This document shows positions 9,358 to 17,902 of a DNA stretch of 64,000 nucleotides, piece after piece. The notes below the pieces were generated by a model. The model did no database searches, was not told the DNA's origin, and worked only from the letters and a program-made list of their open reading frames with translations. Made by a program: the position numbers and the translations under genes. Origin of the DNA: Clostridium sp. CX1. GTDB taxonomy: Bacteria; Bacillota; Clostridia; Clostridiales; Clostridiaceae. Location of the stretch: assembly GCF_025398335.1 (NCBI RefSeq), contig NZ_JAODOO010000001.1:310001-374000 (forward strand), in the 5' to 3' direction. Each line of letters opens with the position of its first letter. Within the stretch, counting starts at the first letter, position 1.

Positions 9358-9525
9358 ATGGATAACTTAGCCTTTGATAAAAGTTCTTTTGATGTAATAT
9401 GGTCGGAAGCATTCTTGAAAAAATATGATTATGTTGATGAGGTTAAAGAATTCATTGAAGCAGACATGTATAATCGTTTTAAGGATTATTACAGCTATGT
9501 ATTTTATATCGCAAAGAAAAAATAG
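9358..9525 (+). pseudogene. Internally deleted SAM-methyltransferase remnant
   Basis: A 55-codon open frame with a good ribosome binding site (GAGGAG). Its first half (MDNLAFDKSSFDVIWSEA) is the strand-4 region of class I SAM-dependent methyltransferases, and its second half (DEVKEFIEADMYNRFKDYYSYVFYIAKK) looks like the very C-terminus of such enzymes. The central section and the SAM-binding N-terminal half are absent, so it appears to be a deletion remnant with the frame kept open, not an active enzyme. Judged by pattern recall only. Confidence 0.6.
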
Positions 9526-9573
9526 TAGTTTAGGTGTAACCTTCAATAATAAACATCAAAGGAGTGTATTTGT

Positions 9574-10407
9574 ATGGTAGATAATATTATTAAATTAGTA
9601 ACAGAGAAGCTATCATCTTTGCCTTATATAGAAGGCATTGTATTGGGAGGCTCACGTGCAAGAGGCACTCATACAAAGGATTCAGATATAGATTTTGGAA
9701 TCTATTACAATTTAGAATCATTTGACCTGAATGCTATTAATCAACTTGCTACAGAGTTGGATGACGAGCATAGAAGCAACCTTGTTGTACCTCCCGGAGC
9801 ATGGGGTAATTGGGTTAATGGCGGCGGATGGTTAGTCATAAATGGGCATCATGTGGATTTAATTTTACGTGATATAAAACGGGTAGAACAAATAGTAAAA
9901 GATACAGAGCAAGGAATTGTTACTGCTAATTACCAGACGGGACATCCCCATGGATATATTAGCGCCATGTATCGTGGAGAATTAGCAATCAGCAAAGTGC
10001 TTTATAACAAAAATAGCGTGTTTAATGAATTGAAGAAAAAAGCAGAGATTTATCCTACTGCTTTAAAGAAGAGCTTGATAAACTTTTTTATGTTTGAAGC
10101 TGAGTTCTCTTTAATGTTTGTAAAGGCAAATGCGGCAGCAGACGATAAATATTATATTGCAGGCCATGTTTTTCGTATAGTTTCATGTTTAAACCAAGTA
10201 TTATTCGCATGCAATAATGCTTATTGTATCAATGAAAAGAAAGCTATCAAACTGCTTGAAACTTTTGAACATAAGCCTGAAAAATATGCAAAAAGGGTTA
10301 ATTATATTTTTGAAGTACTCGGTTTTTCCCCTTTTGAATGCTACCACATGACTGAGAAGCTTTATAATGAAGTGAGGCAAATTGTATCGGAAATAAATAA
10401 CTTTTGA
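9574..10407 (+). CDS. Nucleotidyltransferase-fold (aminoglycoside adenylyltransferase-like) protein
   Basis: A 277-residue protein opening with a polymerase-beta-type NTase core: GGSRARGTHTKDSDIDFGIYY, which carries the GS motif and the DxD metal-binding pair, and a third acidic position in HHVDLILRD. The C-terminal two-thirds is helical, as in ANT-type drug adenylyltransferases and related DUF4037-like proteins. AAAGGAG precedes the ATG. Together with the Lnu-like gene upstream it suggests antibiotic modification, but the substrate is not predictable. Confidence 0.8.
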   Translation: MVDNIIKLVTEKLSSLPYIEGIVLGGSRARGTHTKDSDIDFGIYYNLESFDLNAINQLATELDDEHRSNLVVPPGAWGNWVNGGGWLVINGHHVDLILRDIKRVEQIVKDTEQGIVTANYQTGHPHGYISAMYRGELAISKVLYNKNSVFNELKKKAEIYPTALKKSLINFFMFEAEFSLMFVKANAAADDKYYIAGHVFRIVSCLNQVLFACNNAYCINEKKAIKLLETFEHKPEKYAKRVNYIFEVLGFSPFECYHMTEKLYNEVRQIVSEINNF

Positions 10408-10409
10408 AA

Positions 10410-10478
10410 GGTATTCCAGAGATAGAGGATGAAATTCGCCATCCCATAATGTTGATTGTTTCAGCAAGAAAAAATTAA
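10410..10478 (+). pseudogene. 3' fragment of a SAM methyltransferase gene
   Basis: Immediately after the nucleotidyltransferase stop, the frame reads GIPEIEDEIRHPIMLIVSARKN and stops. This is the exact style of the C-terminus of the complete methyltransferase at 62737 (EDELRRPMFLIISARKK). Only the last 22 codons remain, so an upstream deletion or recombination fused the nucleotidyltransferase gene to the tail of a lost methyltransferase gene. Confidence 0.65.
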
Positions 10479-10680
10479 GGGTAGAAATAAATGAAATAAA
10501 GCGACTTTTTCACTTTATTAGAAAACGGTAAACTTATGAATATATGAAGATACGGTGAGGTAGATAATATGACATCAAAACAAGATAGTAACAGTGACCT
10601 GGTCAAGACTTATTAGTTGATGTTGAGAATAATGATAATAGCGAAAATAACTATGGTTATGCACAATGCTAATATAATTA

Positions 10681-10714
10681 AAGTTCAAGGACATGATCCT
10701 TGACTTATTTTATT
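10681..10714 (+). terminator. Terminator in 10.5-11.0 kb gap
   Basis: AAGTTCAAGG/CCTTGACTT hairpin with one bulged base and a T-rich tail. The gap 10479-11059 otherwise holds no supportable gene; a short, frame-broken ORF starts at 10570. Confidence 0.6.
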
Positions 10715-10990
10715 CAAAAGTTATATAATCTAAATGTACTAAAATAAAAGCTTTGAGGTGATTAGTTAAAATGATCATATAATCTTATCCGGTTTTTAGC
10801 ATTTACAGTAGTATAGATAAGAGCGAACATATCTCTTAATGTTAGGATATGTTACTTTGAGTTGGTCTAAACTACTAAAAGTTTTGGATAGGATTATAAT
10901 TATGTCATATTTAACTTTTTATAGAGCGCTATTATACTATTCTTGATTCAGAATAGTTGTTTTGTGTTAACTATATATGATGATACTTAT

Positions 10991-11034
10991 AACCTTTCCG
11001 AAACTTCATAGTTGGAAAGGTTTTTTTATTTTTT
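10991..11034 (+). terminator. Strong terminator/attenuator before vgb
   Basis: Perfect 9-bp stem AACCTTTCC/GGAAAGGTT followed by TTTTTTTATTTTTT, ending only 26 bp before the streptogramin lyase start. The position, in the leader of a resistance gene, fits either termination of upstream transcription or attenuation-type control of vgb. Confidence 0.8.
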
Positions 11035-11059
11035 AAAGATATGAAAGGATGATAAGTAT

Positions 11060-11944
11060 ATGAATATAAAGATAAGTGAATATAATCTCCCAATAGAAAA
11101 ATCAGGACCTTATGGAATTACTGTAGGACCTGATGGAGCTATATGGTTTACAGAAAATGCAGGTAACAGAATAGGAAGAATTTCAACAGAAGGTGAAATA
11201 AAAGAATATGCAGTTCCAACCTTAGATGCAGGACTTTCGATTATAGCAATTGGAACTGAAGGTCACTTATGGTTTACAGAATATAAAGCCAATAAGATAG
11301 GGAAAATTACAATGGAAGGTAAAATTACAGAATATGATATACCAACTGCAAATGCAGGACCATATGGAATAGTCTTAGGTCCTGATGGTGCAATGTGGTT
11401 TACGGAGATTACTGGTAACAAGATTGGTAGAATTACCACTAGCGGAGAAATTAGTGAATATGATTTACCTGCTCAAGGCTCATTTCCTTCAATGATTGTA
11501 TCAGGACCTGATGAAGCACTTTGGTTTACAGAGAATCAAGGTAATAAAATTGGAAGAATTACTAGGTTGGGGGATATAGCTGAGTTTAACATACCAACTG
11601 CAGCTTCTGGTCCAGTTGGAATTTGTAAAGGGACAGATAATTGTCTTTGGTTTGTTGAAATAATGGGAAACAAAATAGGAAGAATTACTACATCCGGCGA
11701 ATTTGTTGAATATCCACTGCCAACAGAAAATGCTAAACCACATGCAATTGCTTCAGGTAAAGATGGGGACCTCTGGTTTACAGAGTGGGGACGTAATAAA
11801 ATTGGTAGGATTACCTTATCCGGAGAACTTATAGAATATCAAATACCTACACCAGGGTCAGAGCCACATGGACTTGTACTTGGACCAGACGGAGGAATAT
11901 GGTTTGCCGAGGAGTCAGATAAAATAGGGCAGATAACCTTCTAG
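11060..11944 (+). CDS. vgb: Virginiamycin B lyase (streptogramin B resistance)
   Basis: Seven-bladed beta-propeller lyase that linearises type B streptogramins (quinupristin, virginiamycin S) by breaking the ester bond without hydrolysis, Mg-dependent. Seven repeats of the type [10 protein letters not shown]...NKIGRIT...GEIxEY are visible. The residues reported as essential in staphylococcal Vgb fall at the same numbers here: Tyr18, His228, Glu268, His270 and Glu284, so the enzyme should be active. Length (294) is also typical. AAAGGATGATAAG precedes the ATG, and a strong terminator hairpin sits in the leader. Confidence 0.93.
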   Translation: MNIKISEYNLPIEKSGPYGITVGPDGAIWFTENAGNRIGRISTEGEIKEYAVPTLDAGLSIIAIGTEGHLWFTEYKANKIGKITMEGKITEYDIPTANAGPYGIVLGPDGAMWFTEITGNKIGRITTSGEISEYDLPAQGSFPSMIVSGPDEALWFTENQGNKIGRITRLGDIAEFNIPTAASGPVGICKGTDNCLWFVEIMGNKIGRITTSGEFVEYPLPTENAKPHAIASGKDGDLWFTEWGRNKIGRITLSGELIEYQIPTPGSEPHGLVLGPDGGIWFAEESDKIGQITF

Positions 11945-12153
11945 AAGCCATGTAGTTTTCATAAAAAATATGAACCGAATAAGGGTTCTGTATAGATAAG
12001 GAGGTTTCTCTCCAATGAGAGCATAATTTTAAACTAATTAAAGCTTATTGTTTTTCCCGCAGGCACAAGATATTTTTAAGTTTCCCACATAATACTTGTA
12101 AGAGTAGTGTTATAATAAATCTAAAATAGAACCTTTGAAGGGAGAAAAATTCT

Positions 12154-12723
12154 ATGTCAAATAGTATAAATTCGAGAAAAATAGTGTTAGATTTGGCAGT
12201 GACTCTGGATGGATTTATTGAAGGTCCAAAGGGAGAAGTTGATTGGTGTATAATGGACGATGATATGGGGTTTACCGATTTTTTGAATAGTATAGATACA
12301 ATTTTATATGGTCGAAAAAGCTACGACTTGTGGGGACAATATATTCCAGATGAAGGGGTTTCTGATACGGAAAAAGAAATTTGGAAGTTAGTTCACAGTA
12401 AAAGGAAGTATGTATTTTCTAAAACTCTTACAGAAATTAATGGAAATGCAACACTGATAAAGGAAAATTTACAGCATGAAGTAGAAAAAATAAAAAAAGA
12501 ACCTGGTAAAGACATTTGGCTTTATGGAGGATCAAGTCTTGTAACAACTTTTATAAATTTAGGACTTGTTGATGAATATAGGTTGTCTATCCACCCTGTG
12601 GTTTTGGGATCAGGCAAGCCTTTGTTTAATATAAATCAGAGAGTAGAACTTAATCTTGTTAATATGAGGAAATTCACCTCCGGAGTGGTACAGCTTTGTT
12701 ATCATCCAAGGGAATTGAAGTAA
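12154..12723 (+). CDS. Dihydrofolate-reductase-fold (RibD C-terminal-like) protein
   Basis: A 189-residue NADPH-binding reductase-fold protein of the YyaP/YwjB group (LDLAVTLDGFIEGPKGEVDW at the N-terminus, ILYGRKSYDLW, and DIWLYGGSSLV near residue 130, then HPVVLGSGKPLF). These proteins are related to DHFR and the riboflavin reductase domain but are not proven to reduce dihydrofolate. GAAGGGAG precedes the ATG. Monocistronic; a TATAAT box occurs at 12111 without a convincing -35. Confidence 0.88.
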   Translation: MSNSINSRKIVLDLAVTLDGFIEGPKGEVDWCIMDDDMGFTDFLNSIDTILYGRKSYDLWGQYIPDEGVSDTEKEIWKLVHSKRKYVFSKTLTEINGNATLIKENLQHEVEKIKKEPGKDIWLYGGSSLVTTFINLGLVDEYRLSIHPVVLGSGKPLFNINQRVELNLVNMRKFTSGVVQLCYHPRELK

Positions 12724-12805
12724 TCATTATGATGAAGTGCATGTATAAAAAATATGCAAGTAATGTTAGGTAAGGAAAAAGTAAACCACTATACTGGGAA
12801 TAAAA

Positions 12806-12842
12806 TAGCGGCGGCTTATAAAATAAAGCTGCCGCTATAATT
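12806..12842 (+). terminator. GC-rich terminator hairpin
   Basis: TAGCGGCGGCTT/AAGCTGCCGCTA, 12-bp stem with one wobble pair, loop of 8, AT-rich tail. Ends the reductase-like gene. Confidence 0.75.
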
Positions 12843-13015
12843 ATATTCCATTAAAATAAATTAAAAAACTTTCTGAGGCCATAGAATTGGTAGTTAGGCA
12901 GTGGAATAGGAACAGTGCCATATGCACATGGAATGCTTAGGTTAAAAAATCATATTGTTAGTTGTAGCAGAATAGAGGTGAAAAGGCACCAAAATTAAGG
13001 TAGGAGAGTAGATAC

Positions 13016-14353
13016 ATGTTTGAAAATAGTAATAGAGAACCAAAAAAGAAATTATATAGGGTGGGGGCAGTGTTTTGCACAGTTATAGTGATTCTAGCTG
13101 CTTGTTATTTCGGTTATTATAAATACCAGCAAAGTAAGGTTAAGTTTCAATCACCAGAAGGCTTCTCTGTTAAAGTTAATACAAAAGATCTTACTGTAGT
13201 GGGAGCAAAGTGGCTTGAAGCATATACTGAGCAATATCGGGGGAAATATGTGCCTAGGAATCAAAGGCTAATTGAGTATTCTGTTGATGGTATTGAAATC
13301 AAAGAAACTAATGTAATTCAAGTTGATTTTTCCATTGTTACAAAGAAATTAGATGAAAGAAGTGCCTATAATTGGAATGGGAGTATAGAGAAAAACAGAG
13401 TTAAAAGTCAATGGGTTTTACGGTTTAAAGAAGAACTAAACTCAGATGGAACTTTCACTTACACCGTAACTAAATTACAAAGACCTGCTGGATATGATTT
13501 AGAAAAATATCAAAGTAGTGGTGAGAAAGAAAGAGATGAGTATAAACATAAATATGAAGCTGAAATTCCTTATGAAAATCAGCAATATACCTATAAGATA
13601 GAAAATAAAATGGTCTATGTAAGCTATAATAAGGGAAGTTCATGGAAAGAAGTACCTGTCCCACTGGAAACCTTGGTATCAGTTGGAGACGGACGGCCTT
13701 ATTATAATAAGTTGCAGGAAAAAAGCTATGTGATAACACCAGGAAAAACTGCCTTTGTTTATGGAGGCACTAGAGACCATCCTCTTATGATGATCCATTC
13801 AGAGGACGGTGGAATCACTTGGAAAACATCTGAAATAAGTAAATCCTTAGATAGTACAAGAGTGAAGTTTTGCAGTTTTCCAACAGCTACAGTAGGTTAT
13901 GTCATTGCAACAAGTGGAAGAACTATGTCTCAAGAAGGACAAATGATCTATAAAACAACAAATGGCGGGGACACATGGAAAGAGGTTGGGGATGGACCTA
14001 GCACCTGGCTTTTACAGTCAGCAGGTTTTGTAGATGAAAATCTGGGTTTTATAAGTTATCCAAAGGTGGACGGTGCGGCTACTAATTTTTATAGAACAGA
14101 AGATGGAGGCAAAACCTTTGAGTCGGTAATACTGCCTGTTCACAGGGAAAAATGGATGGATGTTACTCTTGAACCTTTTATTCAGCCAGAAACTCCTTAT
14201 GTTGAAAGTGGAAAATTGTTTCTTTTAGTAGGGCAGGGAGAACAGGGGGATTTCAAGGGAGGCACTGTTATGGCAAAATACAAATCAGAGGATAGGGGAA
14301 AAACCTGGAGTTTTGTGGAATTGGTGGAGCCGCCTTCTAAAGAAACAGGTTAA
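13016..14353 (+). CDS. Membrane-anchored Asp-box (BNR-like) beta-propeller protein
   Basis: A 445-residue protein with a cytoplasmic lysine-rich start, one transmembrane helix (about residues 18-34) and a large extracellular part. The distal half holds repeated Asp-box motifs (SEDGGITWK, TTNGGDTWK, TEDGGKTF, SEDRGKTWS, and a weaker SYNKGSSWK), typical of sialidase/VPS10/Ycf48-like propellers. No catalytic residues can be assigned. Its stop is 33 bp before the response-regulator start, so it is probably the first gene of the two-component/ABC operon and may take part in sensing or protecting the cell surface. Confidence 0.75.
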   Translation: MFENSNREPKKKLYRVGAVFCTVIVILAACYFGYYKYQQSKVKFQSPEGFSVKVNTKDLTVVGAKWLEAYTEQYRGKYVPRNQRLIEYSVDGIEIKETNVIQVDFSIVTKKLDERSAYNWNGSIEKNRVKSQWVLRFKEELNSDGTFTYTVTKLQRPAGYDLEKYQSSGEKERDEYKHKYEAEIPYENQQYTYKIENKMVYVSYNKGSSWKEVPVPLETLVSVGDGRPYYNKLQEKSYVITPGKTAFVYGGTRDHPLMMIHSEDGGITWKTSEISKSLDSTRVKFCSFPTATVGYVIATSGRTMSQEGQMIYKTTNGGDTWKEVGDGPSTWLLQSAGFVDENLGFISYPKVDGAATNFYRTEDGGKTFESVILPVHREKWMDVTLEPFIQPETPYVESGKLFLLVGQGEQGDFKGGTVMAKYKSEDRGKTWSFVELVEPPSKETG

Positions 14354-14386
14354 TTATAAATTAATGTAGGTAGGTGTTAATAGTAA

Positions 14387-15079
14387 ATGAGTAATAGAAT
14401 TTCAATATTGGTGATAGAAGATGACAAAGATATAAGCAATATGATTTGTGACTTGCTTAAGCAGAATGGCTATAATGCAAAGCCAGCTTATTCAGGCACT
14501 GAAGCTTTAACGGTTTTTGATACTGAAACAGATTTGATATTGCTTGACCTTATGCTTCCAAGCCTTAGTGGGGAGCTGGTACTACAGGAAATAAGAAAAC
14601 ACAGTAATGTTCCAGTTATTGGACTTTCAGCAAAGAGCGATAAGGCCTCAACAATTAATCTACTGAAGTCTGGCGCTGACGATTATATTGTAAAACCCTT
14701 TAATAATGATGAACTGCTTGCAAGAATTGAAGCACAAATGCGAAGGTATAATCAAGCTTTAAGTATTCCTAGTGAAAACAATAAATTAATCTATAAAGAC
14801 TTATCCATAGATACAGAAACCTATTTGGTACAGGTTGGCGATACCCCTATAAGCCTTACTAAGCGAGAATTTTTGATACTGGAATTATTGATGAGATATC
14901 CTAAAAAGGTGTTTACTAAGTCAAATCTTTACGAACATGTGTGGAATGATGAATTTTTAGGGGATGAGAATACTGTAAATGTCCACATTAGTAATATTCG
15001 CTCAAAGCTTGCAAAGGCAAATCCAATAGGGGAATACATACAAACTGTTTGGGGAATAGGCTTTAAAATGAGTGAGTAA
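14387..15079 (+). CDS. OmpR-family response regulator of ABC-transporter module
   Basis: A 230-residue DNA-binding regulator. The receiver domain shows the acidic pair (EDDKD), phospho-acceptor Asp in LLDLMLP near residue 53, the Ser of GLSAKS and Lys of VKPF. A winged-helix output domain follows (TKREFLILELLM, NTVNVHISNIRSKL, VWGIGFKM). Downstream are the ABC ATPase, permease and kinase. An 11-bp-periodic direct repeat right after its stop, repeated upstream of the serine hydrolase gene, is the natural candidate target. Confidence 0.95.
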   Translation: MSNRISILVIEDDKDISNMICDLLKQNGYNAKPAYSGTEALTVFDTETDLILLDLMLPSLSGELVLQEIRKHSNVPVIGLSAKSDKASTINLLKSGADDYIVKPFNNDELLARIEAQMRRYNQALSIPSENNKLIYKDLSIDTETYLVQVGDTPISLTKREFLILELLMRYPKKVFTKSNLYEHVWNDEFLGDENTVNVHISNIRSKLAKANPIGEYIQTVWGIGFKMSE

Positions 15080-15081
15080 AC

Positions 15082-15135
15082 TTAAGACTTTATTAAGACT
15101 TTTTTTATTGATTCTTAAATCCTGTAATTCATAAT
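15082..15135 (+). promoter_or_regulatory. Response-regulator operator and promoter of ABC genes
   Basis: Two tandem 11-bp repeats, TTAAGACTTTA at 15082 and TTAAGACTTTT at 15093, then a 4-bp gap, a -35 TTGATT (15108), a 16-bp spacer and a -10 CATAAT (15130). The same arrangement occurs at 18905. Tandem 11-bp repeats next to a poor -35 are how OmpR-type activators usually bind. Confidence 0.7.
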
Positions 15136-15169
15136 AAGTACATAAGTTAATAAGAGGAGAGTGCTTAAA

Positions 15170-16093
15170 TTGGGTGAATATATATTACAAACCTTTGAGC
15201 TTACAAAGAAATATGGAAAAAGTACTGCAGTTAGCAATGTAAATATGAAGATTAAAAAGGGAGATATATATGGTTTTATTGGCAGAAACGGTGCTGGTAA
15301 AACAACAATGATTAGAATGATTACAGGACTAGTTACACCAACAAAAGGTGAAATAGAATTGTTTTCACGAAAGGGTGAAAAAAATATTAATGCTGAACTG
15401 CCTAGAATAGGAAGTATAATTGAACACCCTGCCTTATATCCTGATTTTACTGGATATGAGAATATGGAGCTTCGAGGCAAGTTACTGGGAATACCTGAAA
15501 AAAAGGTCATTCACGATATATTGGAGGTGGTAGAGTTATCAGATGTGGGAAAGAAAAAGGTTAAGAATTTTTCTTTAGGAATGAGACAACGTCTGGGTTT
15601 AGCTCTTGCGCTGCTTGGAAATCCGGATTTTCTCATACTTGATGAACCGACAAACGGACTTGATCCTGAGGGTATTGTGGAGATGAGGAAGCTTTTAAAA
15701 AGACTTAATGAAGAGCAGGGTATAACAATTTTAATTTCAAGCCATATATTAGGGGAATTATCTAAAATGGCAACACGCTATGGGGTAATCAATAATGGTT
15801 CGTTAGTAGAGGAGTTTACAGCTAAGGAGTTAGAACTAAAATGCAGAAAGTATCTAGATATAAGGGTGAGTGACAGCGCTGCGGCTTCTTTTGTTTTAGA
15901 AGACACCTTTAAAACAACAAATTATGAGGTACTGCCAGACAATATAATTAAGGTTTATGATTTGTTGGATATGTCAGGTGAAATTTGCTTGGAGCTTGCA
16001 AAGAATAATGTAAAGATATACTCTATTGAATCCAAGGGGGATGACTTGGAGGGGTATTTTATGAGATTGATGGGGGATAATAATTATGCTTAA
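15170..16093 (+). CDS. Bacitracin/lantibiotic-type ABC transporter ATPase
   Basis: ATP-binding subunit of a peptide-antibiotic export/protection ABC transporter (BcrA/CcmA type). Walker A GRNGAGKTT, Q-loop region, signature LGMRQRLGLALAL, Walker B FLILDEPTNGLDPEG and switch His ISSHIL are present, with the BcrA-type C-terminal extension. The start is uncertain: TTG at 15170 (giving MGEYILQTFEL) is well placed after AGAGGAGA, and GTG 15161 is too close to it. Overlaps the permease gene by 8 bp, indicating translational coupling. Confidence 0.93.
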   Translation: MGEYILQTFELTKKYGKSTAVSNVNMKIKKGDIYGFIGRNGAGKTTMIRMITGLVTPTKGEIELFSRKGEKNINAELPRIGSIIEHPALYPDFTGYENMELRGKLLGIPEKKVIHDILEVVELSDVGKKKVKNFSLGMRQRLGLALALLGNPDFLILDEPTNGLDPEGIVEMRKLLKRLNEEQGITILISSHILGELSKMATRYGVINNGSLVEEFTAKELELKCRKYLDIRVSDSAAASFVLEDTFKTTNYEVLPDNIIKVYDLLDMSGEICLELAKNNVKIYSIESKGDDLEGYFMRLMGDNNYA

Positions 16094-16841
16094 CTTATTG
16101 AGAGCGGATTTTTATAAATTAAGGCGAAGCAAGTCCTTTTTTATTTGTTTGGTTATGATTGCTTTCTTTGTAGCCTATGTAATACTAGATTTTAGTTCTT
16201 CAGCACATATGAAAGAGCGGCTTAGCCAAAGTACTTTTCATTGGATATATATGCTTTTTAAGGAAAGAGCTTTTTTACCATATTTTATTCCGATGTTCCA
16301 GGCCATATTTATTACAATGCTTATAACAAGCGAGTATAGTGCAGGAACAATTAAAGATTCTGTTTCCTTAGGCTTCAGCCGTAGTAAAATTTATATATCT
16401 AAATTAATCACAGTATCTGTAGGTTCAATTTTAATGATGCTTGTTGCTATATTTTTTACGGTCATTACATCAATTTTTGTTTTTGGCATATACGGTTCTT
16501 TTACAACTTATGACTTGCTGCTGCTTGTTCGAATGTTTTTAATCCAAAGCTTGTTATATACAGCTTATGCATCTATATTTTTAATGATAGCATTTTTGAT
16601 TAAAAATGTAGGAGGTACAATGTCTTTTAGCATTTTCTTCAGCTTAATACTAGGCTCTTTAGGTTCAGTAGTTGGCAATAGCTATCTAGGAAGAATTTTA
16701 CTGCTTATGAACTTTTCGCCTACTGCTGTACCACAGCCACAAGTAGTGGATATAAGGATAGCAATTGCGGTGGCTTTATTCTACCTGATTTTGTGTTTGG
16801 GTATAGGAGGATTTATCTTTAAAAAGCAGGATATCAAATAG
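16086..16841 (+). CDS. ABC transporter permease (BcrB-like)
   Basis: A 251-residue, six-helix ABC-2-type permease partner of the preceding ATPase. Family features include the N-terminal NLLRADFYKLRRSKSF amphipathic entry helix and the TSEYSAGTIKDSVSLGFSRSKIYISKL coupling segment. It overlaps the ATPase gene by 8 bp and ends 17 bp before the kinase start. Likely protects against cell-wall-active peptides; the specific drug is unknown. Confidence 0.92.
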   Translation: MLNLLRADFYKLRRSKSFFICLVMIAFFVAYVILDFSSSAHMKERLSQSTFHWIYMLFKERAFLPYFIPMFQAIFITMLITSEYSAGTIKDSVSLGFSRSKIYISKLITVSVGSILMMLVAIFFTVITSIFVFGIYGSFTTYDLLLLVRMFLIQSLLYTAYASIFLMIAFLIKNVGGTMSFSIFFSLILGSLGSVVGNSYLGRILLLMNFSPTAVPQPQVVDIRIAIAVALFYLILCLGIGGFIFKKQDIK

Positions 16842-16858
16842 ACTTGGAGGCAGATTTT

Positions 16859-17758
16859 ATGCTTTGGTTAATTACTATAATACTTATATTAGTCATAGGC
16901 GTACTATTCGCCTATATTTTCCTTTATAAAAGAGAGATTAGAAATATTGCTAAAAGACTTCAGTTTATTAGGAATAATGATACAAATAGGAAAGTTAACC
17001 TTCAAATTAAAGCAAAGGAAATTAATGAACTGGCAATTCAATTAAATCATTTAATTAACTATTATAAAATTGAAAAAGTAGCTATTTCAAAGGCTCAACA
17101 TGAATTTAAAGAGGAGATAACCAACATATCTCATGATTTAAGAACACCACTAACCTCTATTGCCGGATATGTTCAGATGTTGGAGTCGGAGAATACGCCT
17201 AGAGAGAAGAAGGCTGAATATTACAGCATAATTAGAAGACGTATTGATACATTAATTAAAATGTTGGACGAGTTTTTTGAATTTACTAGAATTGAATCCG
17301 ATGAATACCCATTGAAGCTTGAAAAAATTAATGTGAGCAATGTGCTTGCAGATGCAATTTCTCTGTTTTATTATGATTTCCTTTCAAAAGGCGAGGAACC
17401 AAGCATCCAAATGCCCTCAGCACCGATTTATATCCATGCGGATAAAGATGCCCTAAAAAGGGTTTTTCAGAATCTAATTAAGAACTATTTAAATCATGGA
17501 AATGGAAATATATCTATTTCAGTAAAAGAGGAAGGGAATCATGTATGTATTAGTTTTAAAAATTATGCACCTAATATAGATAATGAAGAGGCTAAGAAAT
17601 TGTTCAAGCGCTTTTATACTGCTGATAAATCCAGAACTAAGAAGACTACAGGCTTGGGACTCTCAATTGTAAAAAACCTAGTTATTAAGATGAAGGGTGA
17701 AATTGAAGCATATGTTGAGGATTCATTTCTTATTATCAATATAACTTTCAATCTTTAG
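16859..17758 (+). CDS. Short sensor histidine kinase of ABC module
   Basis: A 299-residue kinase with a single N-terminal transmembrane helix and no extracellular domain, so it probably senses through the ABC transporter. H-box NISHDLRTPLTSIAGYVQML, N-box NLIKN, and G2 box TTGLGLSIVK are present, while the usual DxGxG G1 box is replaced by KNYAPNI, which may weaken ATP binding or reflect a subfamily. The ATG at 16859 follows GGAGG properly; the in-frame TTG at 16844 lies inside that site. Confidence 0.9.
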   Translation: MLWLITIILILVIGVLFAYIFLYKREIRNIAKRLQFIRNNDTNRKVNLQIKAKEINELAIQLNHLINYYKIEKVAISKAQHEFKEEITNISHDLRTPLTSIAGYVQMLESENTPREKKAEYYSIIRRRIDTLIKMLDEFFEFTRIESDEYPLKLEKINVSNVLADAISLFYYDFLSKGEEPSIQMPSAPIYIHADKDALKRVFQNLIKNYLNHGNGNISISVKEEGNHVCISFKNYAPNIDNEEAKKLFKRFYTADKSRTKKTTGLGLSIVKNLVIKMKGEIEAYVEDSFLIINITFNL

Positions 17759-17902
17759 GATGCTAGTCTAGAGTAATTACTGACCTGTAAATTTATAGAA
17801 TATAAAATGATTTATAATAAAGGTCCGATATTTTTTGTATTAAAAAAGTCGAGCGTCCTTAAAGCAGCTTTGGTATTATGTACATATGAAAGGAGGGGGG
17901 CA

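Noticed and set aside
10570..10671. Short ORF with a ribosome binding site, continuing in another frame after its stop
   Set aside because: Needs a frameshift to reach about 34 codons, and no family match can be argued.
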